From: Chloroflexota bacterium | Lineage (GTDB): Bacteria > Chloroflexota > Anaerolineae > Anaerolineales > VGOW01 | Assembly (NCBI GenBank): GCA_016197225.1 | Contig: JACPWC010000031.1 | Location: forward strand, 1 to 64,000 | Reading direction: 5' to 3' | DNA: 64,000 nucleotides | Shown here: positions 7,881 through 16,900 of the stretch, piece by piece | Position numbering within the stretch: the stretch's first letter is position 1 | Layout: each line of letters opens with the position of its first letter | Program-made: the position numbers and the translations under genes | Notes under the pieces: model-generated | What the model was told of the DNA's origin: nothing | Seen by the model: only the letters and a program-made list of their open reading frames with translations | Database searches by the model: none

Positions 7881-8341
7881 GGTCGCCCCTCCAGCAACGT
7901 TGCCGCCGCCTCGATTGCGGCAACCGCCTCTTCCCGGCTCACCCCCGACTGCGCCCAGAGTTGAACCGAGTCGGCGGCCTTCAGCGCCGCCTCACGTTGA
8001 GAGGCCAGCATCGGGACACCCGCGCGATGGCGGTTGGCGATGCGCTCGGCGAGGAGGGAAGCCGCCACCGGATCGGGATAACGCTCAAGTGCTTTCGCCA
8101 ACGCGTCCACGTCACGCCGCAACGCCGACAGTTCGCCGTCGTATTGCCGTTGGGCCTTCAGCGCCTGCCAATCGAGCCAGCCGATGAGCCGCACTTCATC
8201 CCGCGGCGTGGCGGCGCGCCCCACTAGGGCGAGGAGGGTCATCACGATGCCAACGGCCACCATCACGGCATAAGGTACGGCGCGGGTGATTGCCGGGTCG
8301 ATAATGAGTTCCGGCGAACCGGGGCGGTAGCGGGCGTCCAT
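7877..8341 (-). CDS. Small membrane protein of the pseudopilin operon
   Basis: 154 residues. One or two N-terminal transmembrane segments (about residues 20-42, AVPYAVMVAVGIVMTLLALVG) are followed by a long helical, charged domain. The start ATG at 8341 overlaps the TGA of the upstream gene (TGATG); the TTG at 8344 is less likely. No family was recognised. The tight coupling suggests a role in assembling or regulating the pilin-like proteins upstream. Confidence 0.65.
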   Translation of the reverse strand: MDARYRPGSPELIIDPAITRAVPYAVMVAVGIVMTLLALVGRAATPRDEVRLIGWLDWQALKAQRQYDGELSALRRDVDALAKALERYPDPVAASLLAERIANRHRAGVPMLASQREAALKAADSVQLWAQSGVSREEAVAAIEAAATLLEGRP

Positions 8342-8817
8342 CAACGGTTGGCTCCGATGCGCGACTGCGAAGTAGAAGTGACGTGGATGGTGATCGGCGG
8401 CGTGATGGCGGGGATCAGAATCCGAATCTGGGCCTCGGCAATGACCGTGACCGCGTTGTCGCCCGCCTGCACTGAAACTCCCGTGAGAGTCGGCGTGTAC
8501 TGCCGCAGGTTGGCATTGGCTACCTGCTCGGCGAAGACGCGATGCGCCCAGGCGTTCACCGCGCCCGGCGAGTGACGCAGGTTCCCGGTGGATTGCCAGT
8601 AGTCCACGTCCACGCCGTAGACAGCTCCGGCCTCTGCCGCCGCGTCAGCCGCCGCCTGCATCTGGCTCCGCAGCCAGATGAGTCTTGGCAAGTCCGCGGC
8701 AATAGCCATGAGCGGCAGAAAGATGGTGGCGAAGATGATGGCCAGAAAGGCTAGCGTCGCCCCTTGTTCGCCAGGTCTTGCCGATGGCTGGGCGCTGATG
8801 GCTGAATACTTTGTCAT
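8341..8817 (-). CDS. TadE/TadG-like pseudopilin
   Basis: 158 residues. The N-terminus GEQGATLAFLAIIFATIF (about residues 17-34) is the hallmark of TadE/TadG-like minor pilins: a short leader, a Gly-Glu-containing processing region and one hydrophobic helix. It is followed by an Ala-rich helix with AAADAAAEAGAV and a soluble beta-rich domain. The ATG at 8817 overlaps the upstream stop. The protein would be membrane-anchored with an outside domain and take part in Flp-type pilus or secretion-filament assembly. Confidence 0.75.
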   Translation of the reverse strand: MTKYSAISAQPSARPGEQGATLAFLAIIFATIFLPLMAIAADLPRLIWLRSQMQAAADAAAEAGAVYGVDVDYWQSTGNLRHSPGAVNAWAHRVFAEQVANANLRQYTPTLTGVSVQAGDNAVTVIAEAQIRILIPAITPPITIHVTSTSQSRIGANR

Positions 8818-9230
8818 CACCAACCCTCCACCCGGAAGACCGCCATCTCCGAACCGTCAATCGTGTTGGTCATGGGCGCTCCGAACATTCTGGCCAGTCC
8901 GCCGAAGAAATTTGGCACCGACCAATCCACCGCCACCCGGATGGCACTGCCACGCGCTCCGCCGCCGGAGGCCTGCACCCGGTAGTCGCCGACCGGCGCG
9001 GCGTCGAGCGACTGGATAGCCGCTTGAATGGCGGCTCCAATCTGGTTGACCTGCGTCACCGATCCGCGCCGCGCGCCATAGACGGCGGCACTCTGGGCGT
9101 TCATGCCGGCGTACCCGGCGATGATGAGGTTGAGCATCCCCAGCGCCACCAACAGCAACACCGGCAGGCCGACGGCCATCTCGGTCATCTCGCCCCGCTC
9201 GTCACGCAGAAAGCGAAGCAGGGCCGTCAT
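8817..9230 (-). CDS. TadE-like pseudopilin
   Basis: 137 residues. DERGEMTEMAVGLPVLLLVALGMLN (about residues 9-33) contains the Glu-rich processing region and hydrophobic segment typical of TadE. It is followed by NAQSAAVYGAR and a soluble domain. The ATG at 9230 overlaps the stop of the upstream pilin gene (ATGA). The longer frame to 9392 is out of register with a real N-terminus. It is the second gene of the operon from the promoter at 9482-9509. Confidence 0.75.
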   Translation of the reverse strand: MTALLRFLRDERGEMTEMAVGLPVLLLVALGMLNLIIAGYAGMNAQSAAVYGARRGSVTQVNQIGAAIQAAIQSLDAAPVGDYRVQASGGGARGSAIRVAVDWSVPNFFGGLARMFGAPMTNTIDGSEMAVFRVEGW

Positions 9231-9406
9231 CGTTGCCCAAGCATGTCGGTGGTGTTGTTGAACACCCCGGCGATGGCCTCGCCGAGCTTGAACAACACCG
9301 CGCCGACGATGACGACCATCACCAGGATCATGATCGCCTGCTGGGACATGTCGCCCCGGTCGTCGTTCCAGAAACGGACTGCATCTTGCCAAAGTTTTGC
9401 AACCAT
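9227..9406 (-). CDS. Flp-type small pilin-like protein
   Basis: 59 residues from the ATG at 9406, with AAAGGAGA nine nucleotides upstream. A charged leader (DDRGDMSQQA) precedes a single hydrophobic segment (about residues 24-45) and a short polar tail. This is the size and layout of Flp/class III prepilins, although the exact G/EY processing motif is not visible. It is the first gene of the operon and therefore probably the most abundant product. The matching prepilin peptidase candidate is at 21634-22065. Confidence 0.65.
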   Translation of the reverse strand: MVAKLWQDAVRFWNDDRGDMSQQAIMILVMVVIVGAVLFKLGEAIAGVFNNTTDMLGQR

Positions 9407-9443
9407 CGGTCTCTCCTTTTTGAAAAGTGACTTAAACGGCGAC

Positions 9444-9470
9444 AGGCGCACTTCTCGAAGAAGTGCGCCT
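9444..9470 (-). promoter_or_regulatory. Perfect 12-bp stem-loop at the 5' end of the pilin mRNA
   Basis: Arms 9444-9455 and 9459-9470 (AGGCGCACTTCT and its complement) are separated by 3 nt. With the predicted start near 9475, the hairpin would form almost at the 5' end of the transcript and 38 nt before the pilin ATG. This position is typical of stems that protect abundant mRNAs from decay. There is no U-run, so termination is unlikely. Confidence 0.55.
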
Positions 9471-9481
9471 ATCTAACTTGC

Positions 9482-9509
9482 ATTATACGCTTATCTGGTG
9501 AGTTGTCAA
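9482..9509 (-). promoter_or_regulatory. Consensus sigma-70 promoter of the pilin operon
   Basis: On the minus strand, TTGACA (9504-9509), a 16-nt spacer and TATAAT (9482-9487) form a full consensus match. The predicted start is near 9475. It drives the pilin-like gene at 9406 and the overlapping genes after it, possibly as far as the OB-fold gene at 4437. Confidence 0.75.
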
Positions 9510-9526
9510 TTATCTGACGGACGCAT

Positions 9527-10780
9527 TTAACCTGTCAGTACCGTCCATGGAGCGGCGACAATATTTTTATCCACGTAGTAGATGTCGCGTCCGCCGTGTA
9601 GAAGCAAACCCCCTGCGGCTTTGGGGTGGTCGGCCAGAAAGGCACGCAGTCCGGCGGTGTCGGCATACCCTGGTTGCGCGGTGCGTTTGACTTCGACAGC
9701 CAGTAGGCGCCGGCCGTGCTCGACGACGAAGTCAACTTCAGCGCCGGTTCGGGTGCGCCAAAAGTACAGCCGGCCGGGCGGCGTCATCAATCGGGTCAAG
9801 GCGCGCAAATGGTGGTAGATGAAGGTCTCGAAATATGCGCCTAACTCCCGTGCTCCGCGCAGATCATTTTCTTCGTAGTAGCCCGAAAGAAAAATTGCCA
9901 GCCCGCTGTCGTTCCAGAATGCCTTCGGCGATTTGAGGAGGCGGGTAGTGCGGCTGACGGTGAAGGCAGGCAGGCGCTCAAACATGTGCGTGGCTTCGAG
10001 AATGTTTAGGTAACGATGCGCCGTCGACTGTGACAGTTGAGCATCTCTGGCCAGTTCGGATTGATTGAGCAATTGCCCGGAACGCAACGCTGCCAATTCC
10101 ATTAGTCGCCGGAAATCAAGGAGGGCGTCGATTTGCGACACGGGCCGAAGGTCGCGTTCCAGATAAGTGGCGACGTACCCATCCCACCAGCGCACCCACG
10201 ATTGAGGAGTCTCCAGGGTGAGCAATGGCGGCATCAGCCCACGCAAAAGGTCTAATATTGCATCAGGCGGGGTAGCAGGCAGAGCGCTTTCAGCAGGCCA
10301 TTCACCCGCCAGTGCGCGAGAGATCAGGTCAGTGGGTTGGCCGTGGTGAACTTCACCCAGCGTCATCGGATCGAGCACGAAATATACGGCCCGGCCGGCC
10401 AGGCTCTCGCTGACCTGCTTCATCAACAGCAAATTGGCCGAACCAGAGAGCACAAAGCGGACTCGTTGCGGGTTGCGATCCACCGCCTGTTTGACGGCGG
10501 GCAACAGTTCCGGCGCTTTTTGCACTTCGTCGAGAACGACCCGGTTCGTCCCTGCCCACAATCCCGCCGGGCTTTCGCGCGCCTGACGCAAGGTATTGAA
10601 ATCGTCCAGGCTGTGAAACCGCCACTCGCGAAACGGCTCGGCATTGAGCAGGAGGGTGCTCTTGCCAACCTGCCGCGCGCCCGTCAGGACGATGACCGCA
10701 TGATCATGGCTGGCGGCTTGCAGGGCCGGGGTGAGCCAGCGCGGGTGATATGTTTCTGGTGGAGAATAACTACTATTCAT
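9527..10780 (-). CDS. AAA_14/DUF4143-type ATPase
   Basis: 417 residues. Walker A GARQVGKS is at residues 34-41 and Walker B VVLDEVQK at 81-88. The SGSANLLL sensor block and the DUF4143 features (ELAALRSGQLLNQSELARD winged helix, then LGAYFETFIYHHLRAL) follow. The C-terminus has the nuclease-like set AEVDF (D350) and E363-V-K365. The family is common in bacteria with unknown role. The transcript predicted from 10788-10816 would begin at or one base before the ATG, so it may be leaderless. It lies directly downstream of the Rhs gene but has its own promoter. Confidence 0.85.
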   Translation of the reverse strand: MNSSYSPPETYHPRWLTPALQAASHDHAVIVLTGARQVGKSTLLLNAEPFREWRFHSLDDFNTLRQARESPAGLWAGTNRVVLDEVQKAPELLPAVKQAVDRNPQRVRFVLSGSANLLLMKQVSESLAGRAVYFVLDPMTLGEVHHGQPTDLISRALAGEWPAESALPATPPDAILDLLRGLMPPLLTLETPQSWVRWWDGYVATYLERDLRPVSQIDALLDFRRLMELAALRSGQLLNQSELARDAQLSQSTAHRYLNILEATHMFERLPAFTVSRTTRLLKSPKAFWNDSGLAIFLSGYYEENDLRGARELGAYFETFIYHHLRALTRLMTPPGRLYFWRTRTGAEVDFVVEHGRRLLAVEVKRTAQPGYADTAGLRAFLADHPKAAGGLLLHGGRDIYYVDKNIVAAPWTVLTG

Positions 10781-10782
10781 GC

Positions 10783-10816
10783 CGTGAATAATACATCACG
10801 ACGTATAAACTGTCAA
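10783..10816 (-). promoter_or_regulatory. Promoter with dyad over the -10, leaderless start
   Basis: TTGACA (10811-10816), 17 nt, TATTAT (10788-10793) on the minus strand. The -10 ends 7 nt before the ATG at 10780, which predicts a leaderless mRNA. A short inverted repeat (CGTGA 10783-10787 and TCACG 10796-10800) brackets the -10. The layout parallels the dyads at 161-207 and 4142-4184. Confidence 0.65.
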
Positions 10817-10954
10817 AATGGACGACACGCCTAAATTCCCAAAATCCGTCTTCTTCTTCCTCCAAAGCCGCTGAAGCACTGACGCTCACTGAGGCCACTG
10901 ACTCAACGTCCTCAGCGGGCTCCGAGCCTGCGGGAAGGTTCGATGGGAACACTT

Positions 10955-13900
10955 CTATTTTGAGAGGTACCTCTTGTTGTATTGAACTAAAGGTTTTTCT
11001 CTGCTTTGGAGACGCATCTCAAGGAAGTCGCCTTTCTCTACACCTGAACCATCTACGTGCTGCACATACACCTTTCTATCTTCCGGGGTGTTATTACCGA
11101 GGTCAGTGCAAGCTTTCCATTCGGTTCTTCCTGGCCTTTGGATCCTACATTGGTTTACATCCCCGGCGTTCTTAACCTTCGGGATACGATAAACATAGAT
11201 AAAGTCTCTAAAATCAATAGGCCCCCAATGAAAATCCCTTATCCCATTAGCAGGGGCTCGAGAAGGATTAGGTTCAGGGTTGACAGTTACCCACTCATCT
11301 GAGGGTGTGAGGGTCGGCAATGAGGTCAAGGTCGGAGTCGGTGGCGAAGTAAACGGCATTTGCAAGTAATAGGATTTCCCTTTTCGTATATAGCTATTCA
11401 CTAGATTTGTGATTTCATTTGTTCTTCCATACATTTCTTCTGCTGACCCATGATTGTTCGCATAACACATTGGCGTCTCAGAGTAGCACATAGGCGGCCG
11501 ATTGTTATAACACCCTAACGGTTGTTGGTAACATACTAACTCTGAGGGTGGTGCTGTGTTATTGCGGCTAGAAAACCACTCTCTATTTTCGCCTATTCTT
11601 TTCTGCAATGATTCGTCGATTAACGATTCTGTCACTTCTCTTCCTGCCCAAAGTAGGTTTCGCAAGCTGAACACCTGCCTGAAAAGATTGCCCGTGATAA
11701 CTGGCCGAATAGCTGGCATTTTGTTACCCAGCCACCAAGCGTCACTGAATAAATTGGCTTTGGTTCCACCAAATGCCTCTTTCCATATCCCCCCGCTTAT
11801 AAATTTTGAAGCAATCCCAGGTGCTGTGCCAATAGTAGCCTGCATGCCAACCTCCCCCCATTGGATTTTTTGAACGTCCCAATTGTTGTTGAGAAGATCC
11901 TTTGCAATCTGAGTGGTAGCACCACCTGCGGCTCCACCAATAGCGCAACCGACGAGTGTTCCTAAACAAAGGGCTCCAGAAACAGCACCTCCAACTGCTG
12001 AAGCCTTAACCTCGTTCCAGTCAACTTTGCCAGTAGTTGCATACTGGATAACAGCATTTGCTCCCCCACCGAAAATTGCGCCGCCGGCCGCACCTGCGAG
12101 AACGTTAAGGAAGTAACCATCTTTGTCGCTGTATCTGATTGGATTCCCGCCTACATACTCATACCGATGCAGTGTCATCGGCATTTCCAACTGCCCTCGA
12201 TACGGATCCGGTTGCACCCACACCCCCGTCTCCGGCTCGTACTCACGGGCGTAGAAGTGGTAGAGCGATAGCTCTTCATCCCACTCCTGGCCGGTGTAAG
12301 TGAAGTGGTTGTGCGGGTCGGTGAAGTTGCTGGCGTCGGCGGCGTGGCCGTTGTTGCCCAGGATGATGCCGTAGTCGCTGTAGCGGTAGTCGTGCTCGCT
12401 CTGCCCCGGGTCCTGAGTCATCGCCGTCACACTGCCCAGTCCGTCGTAGTGGTAGTAATGGAGGATGTTGCCCGCGCTGCCGCCTTGAATGGGTTGCATG
12501 CTCAGGATGCGCCCCAGGCCGCGGTAGTAGTTGGAATAGTGCGCGCCCGGCTCCTCGTATTCGGCGATGGGGTCAAGCCCGTCGTAGACGGAATCCACCC
12601 ACTTCTGCCCGCCGCCGGTGTTGAGCGAAGTCGAAGCACGTTGGTCGTGCAGGCGGCGGAAGAGCCGCCCGTAGCCATCGTAGGTCAGCAAGGTTTCGTC
12701 GCCGGGTTCCTTGTTGCCGTGGTCGGGGGCGCGAGAATTCTGCACCTGACTCAGGCGGTTCTCGAAATCGTAGCCGTAGTCCGTTCTCGACCAGCCACGC
12801 ACATCGTTTAGCCCTTTGTCGCGGAGACTGCGGGCGACCCGATTGCCGTTGCGGTCGTAATCGTACAGCGTCACCGCCACCCCCTTGCCCCCGCCGCCCT
12901 GGTTGGTCTTGCCCGCATCGCGCAGTTTGACCAGCAGGCTGTTGACGATGCCGGCGTTGTCAATGCGCCCTTCCGCGCCCGCCGCCTCCACCGCGGCCTG
13001 CAACGCCGCCAAGTCAGCCGCCACTGCCTCCGCGTCCGGCGGGGCGTCGCCCTCCAAATCGGCGGCCAGCGCCTTCGCCTGATCTAGCAGACCCGTCGCC
13101 GTGGCCTCTTCGATGTGTTTGCCGCTTTGGGCTTCCGTCTCGTGGATAAAGGCGTGCAGGACCTGGGCGGTTTGGCCGGGGAGGTCGGGGACGCCACTCG
13201 GCGTCACCTCGCGCAGAACAGCGATCAATTCGTTCGCGGCGTCGTAATCGTAAGTCGTAGTGAGAACGTCGTTCTTCAACCCGGTCACCGGGTCAAAGTT
13301 GGTCGTCTGGCTCAGGCGGTTGCCCACCGCGTCGAACGTGTAATCGGTGAAATGCCCCTGGCTGTCTTCGGAGTGAATGAGGCGGTAGAGCGGGTCGTAG
13401 CCGTAGTCGGTGGTTACCTGGCTTGGCTGGCCCGAACCGTATTGGGCCGCTGTCCGGGTACGGTTGCCAACGGCGTCGAGGGTGTAAGCGAATGTGCTGA
13501 TCACCTCGCCGCTGTTTCGGTGGTTTTGGACGCTCACTAAACGCTCGGCGGCGTCGAAATCGTAGCGCGCCACCGTGTCGTTGGGGTTTTGCACTTTGGT
13601 GGCGTTGTGGGTAGCGTCACGGGTCACGTCGAAGATATTGCCCTCGGGGTCAGTCACCCGCTTGACGAAATTCGTCCCGTCATAGTCGTAAGTCACCTTT
13701 CGCCCGTCGGGATAGGTCAGGCTAGTGCGGTTGCCCACCGGGTCGTAGGTGTAGCCCACTCGCTGGCCAATGTGATTGGTGCTGGCTGTCAACCGATTCA
13801 GCGCGTCGTACTCGTTGTGGGTCACGCCCAGCGAGTCGGTCATCTCCGTCTGGTTGTGAACCTTATCGTAGCCCAATCCGATCCCCGTGTCGTCAGGATA

Positions 13901-16900
13901 GTCAATCCGCGTCAACAGATCGTCGGCGTTGTAGGTATAGCGCGTGACATCGCCGTTGGCGTCGGTGCGCACCGTCAGATTGCCGACGGCATCATGCTCG
14001 TACTGCCATCGGTGATGCAGGGGGTTGACTTCCTCCGTCAGGCGGTCGAGCAGATCGTAGTCGAACGTCGTCTTTTCGCCGTTGGCGTCGGTGATCTTCG
14101 TCAGGTTGTCCACGGCGTCGTAGGCGTAACGTGTGGTCACGTTGGTCTGCTGGTCGCCGGGGCTGCCGGGTTGCTCGTTTTGGACGACGGCGATCAAGCG
14201 GCTGAGCGCGTCATAATCGTAGCGGGTCTTGACGCCGTTCGCATCCGTGAGGCGAATTGTCTGGCCCAGCGCGTCGTAGCCGTAAGTGGTGACGTGGTTG
14301 AGCGGGTCTTTTTCGCTGATCCGGCGATTGAGGGGATCATAGGTGTAGGCCCAGGTGTTGCCCTTAGCGTTGGTTCGGACGGTCAGGTTGTGGGCCGCGT
14401 CGTACTGGTAGCCCGTTTCCTGTCCCCCGGCCTCGGTGAACTTGACGAGCAGGTCGTCGGCGTTGTAGTCAAAATGCGAAGCATGGTCGTTGGCGTCGGT
14501 GAACGCTGTCAGGTTGTCTTCCGCGTCGTGCGCCATCGTCGTCACGCCCCCCAGCGTATCGGTGATGGTCTCCAAATTGTAATTAGCGTCATACCCGTAG
14601 CGCGTTACGCGGCTGAGCGCATCGGTGACCGCCGTGATATTGCCCACGTGGTCATACTCGAACGACGTGGGATGACCGCCAGCGTCTAACCGCTCAACGA
14701 GCCGGTTAAGGTCGTCATAACGCAGTAATACCCGATGGCTGTTCGCATCTATCGTGCTAGTGATGTTTCCGATAGCGTCGTAGCCGGTCCCCCATTCGCC
14801 GCCCAAGGCGTCGCGCTTAAGGGTGAGGCGATCCAACTCATCGTAGGTATATTTGGTTTGAGCGTTGCGCGGGTTAGTTTCGGTCTTCAGGTTGCCGACC
14901 GCGTCATACTCATATTGCCAGATGCCGCCCAACGAATCGATCTTCTGCGTCTGGCGATCCAGTAGATCGTACTCAAAGGTGGTCTGGTTACCATTGGCAT
15001 CAATCATGGCCGTCTGGTTGCCCACGGCGTCGTAAGTGTAGCGGGTCGTCACATTGGTCTGAGGGTCGCCCGGGCCGCCGGGTTGATAGTCTTGGATGAC
15101 GGCGGTCATACGGCCTAGCGCATCGTATTCTTGACGCGTCGGATTGCCGTTCCCGTCCGTCATGCTGGTTGTCTGGCCCAAGGCGTCGTAGCCATGCCGA
15201 GTGATATGGCTGCCGGGATCGATTTCACTAAGCCGCCGGTTGAGGGGATCGTAGGTATATTTCCAAGTGTTGCCTCTGGCGTTAGTGTATGAGATCAGGT
15301 TATGGGCGGCGTCGTAGCCATAATGCCTGGTCTGCCCGCCAAACCGGGCGGATTCGACAAGCAGGTCGTCGGCGTTGTAGGTGAAACGAGCCGTGTGACC
15401 GTTGGCGTCGGTGAATGCTGTCAGGTTATCCTCGGCGTCATACGCCATCGCCGTCACGCCATCCAGCACATCGGTGACGGTGATCAGGTTATCGTTGGCA
15501 TCGTAGGTGTAGCGGGTCAGGCGGTTAAGCTCATCAGTGACCCCGATCGTGTTGCCCACGCCGTCATACGCGAAGAACGTCGAGTGACTTGCCGCGTCTA
15601 TCCGCTCAGTCAGGCGATCAAGAGCGTCGTAGTGCAATGTCGTGTGATGCTGATTCGCATCGGTCACGCTAGTGATATTTCCGACCGCGTCGTAGTCGGC
15701 CTTCCGCTCGCCGCTCAAGGCGTCGCGCATGAGCGTAGGGCGATCCAAAGCATCGTAAGTGTATTCCGTCCGGGCGTTGCGCGGGTTGGTGAAGGCCGTC
15801 AAATTGCCAACGGCATCGTACTCGTACTTCCAGACGCCGGTCAACGAGTCAATCTTTTGCGTCAGGCGATCCACCTCATCGTAATCGAAACTTGTCTTTG
15901 CGCCCTTGGCGTCCGTGCTGGTCTTCAGATTTCCTACCGCGTCGTAAGTGTAGCGCGTGGTGACATTCGTTTGCTGGTCGGTGGGGCCGCCGGGCCGATA
16001 GTTCTGGATAACGGCCGCCAGGCGGCCAAGCGCGTCATACTCTTGGCGGGTCGTGTTGGTGTTGCCGTCTGTTATACCCGTCATCCGGCTGAGTGCGTCG
16101 TATTCATACCTGGTGGTGTGGCTGAGCGGGTCGGTTTCGTTGATTCGGCGGTTGAGGGCGTCGTAGCCATATAGCCAGATATTGCCTCTGGCATTGGTGT
16201 ACTTGACCAGGTTGCCTACCGGGTCATAGTCATACTTCCTCACCTGCCCGCCATTGGCGGTGAACTGGGTCAGCCGGTCATTGAGGTCGTATTCAAAATG
16301 AGAGGCGCGGCTATTGGCATCGGTGACGTTGGTCAGGTTGCCTACCGCATCGTAAACATAGCGGGTGGCGACGTTGGTTTGCGCGTCGCTGGGGCCGCCC
16401 TGCACGTAGTTTTGGACGGCGGCGACCAAACGGCCAAGCCCGTCATAGTCCTGGCGCGTCACAATATTTCTCTCATTAGTGATACGGATCATCCGGCTGA
16501 GAGGGTCGTATTCGTATCTGGCGATCTGATCGAGCGGATCCGTTTGGCTGATCCGGCGATTGAGCTCGTCATAGGCATACGTCCAGGTATTGTTCCTGGC
16601 GTTGGTGTACGAGACCAGATTATGCGCCGCGTCGTAGCGATAAGTCGTTATCTGCCCCCCGCCCTCGGTGACTTTTGTGAGCAACCCATCCAAGTCATGG
16701 TCAAAGAGTGTGGTGTGGCCGTTGGCGTCGGTGAGCGCCGCCAAGTTATCTTCGGCGTCATGTGCCATCGCCGTCACGCCAGTCAGCGAATCCGTAATCC
16801 TCTCCAGGTTATCGTTGGCATCGTAGTTGTAGAGCGTTGTATTATTGAGCGCATCAACGACCTTCTTTGTGTTCCCCACGCCATCATAAAAGAAGAGAGT

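Noticed and set aside
10773-10952. 59-codon acidic reading frame between the Rhs stop and the AAA_14 gene, tempting as an Rhs immunity protein
   Set aside because: GTG start without ribosome binding site, and the frame runs through the consensus promoter and dyad of the AAA_14 gene (10783-10816), so it is more likely non-coding.
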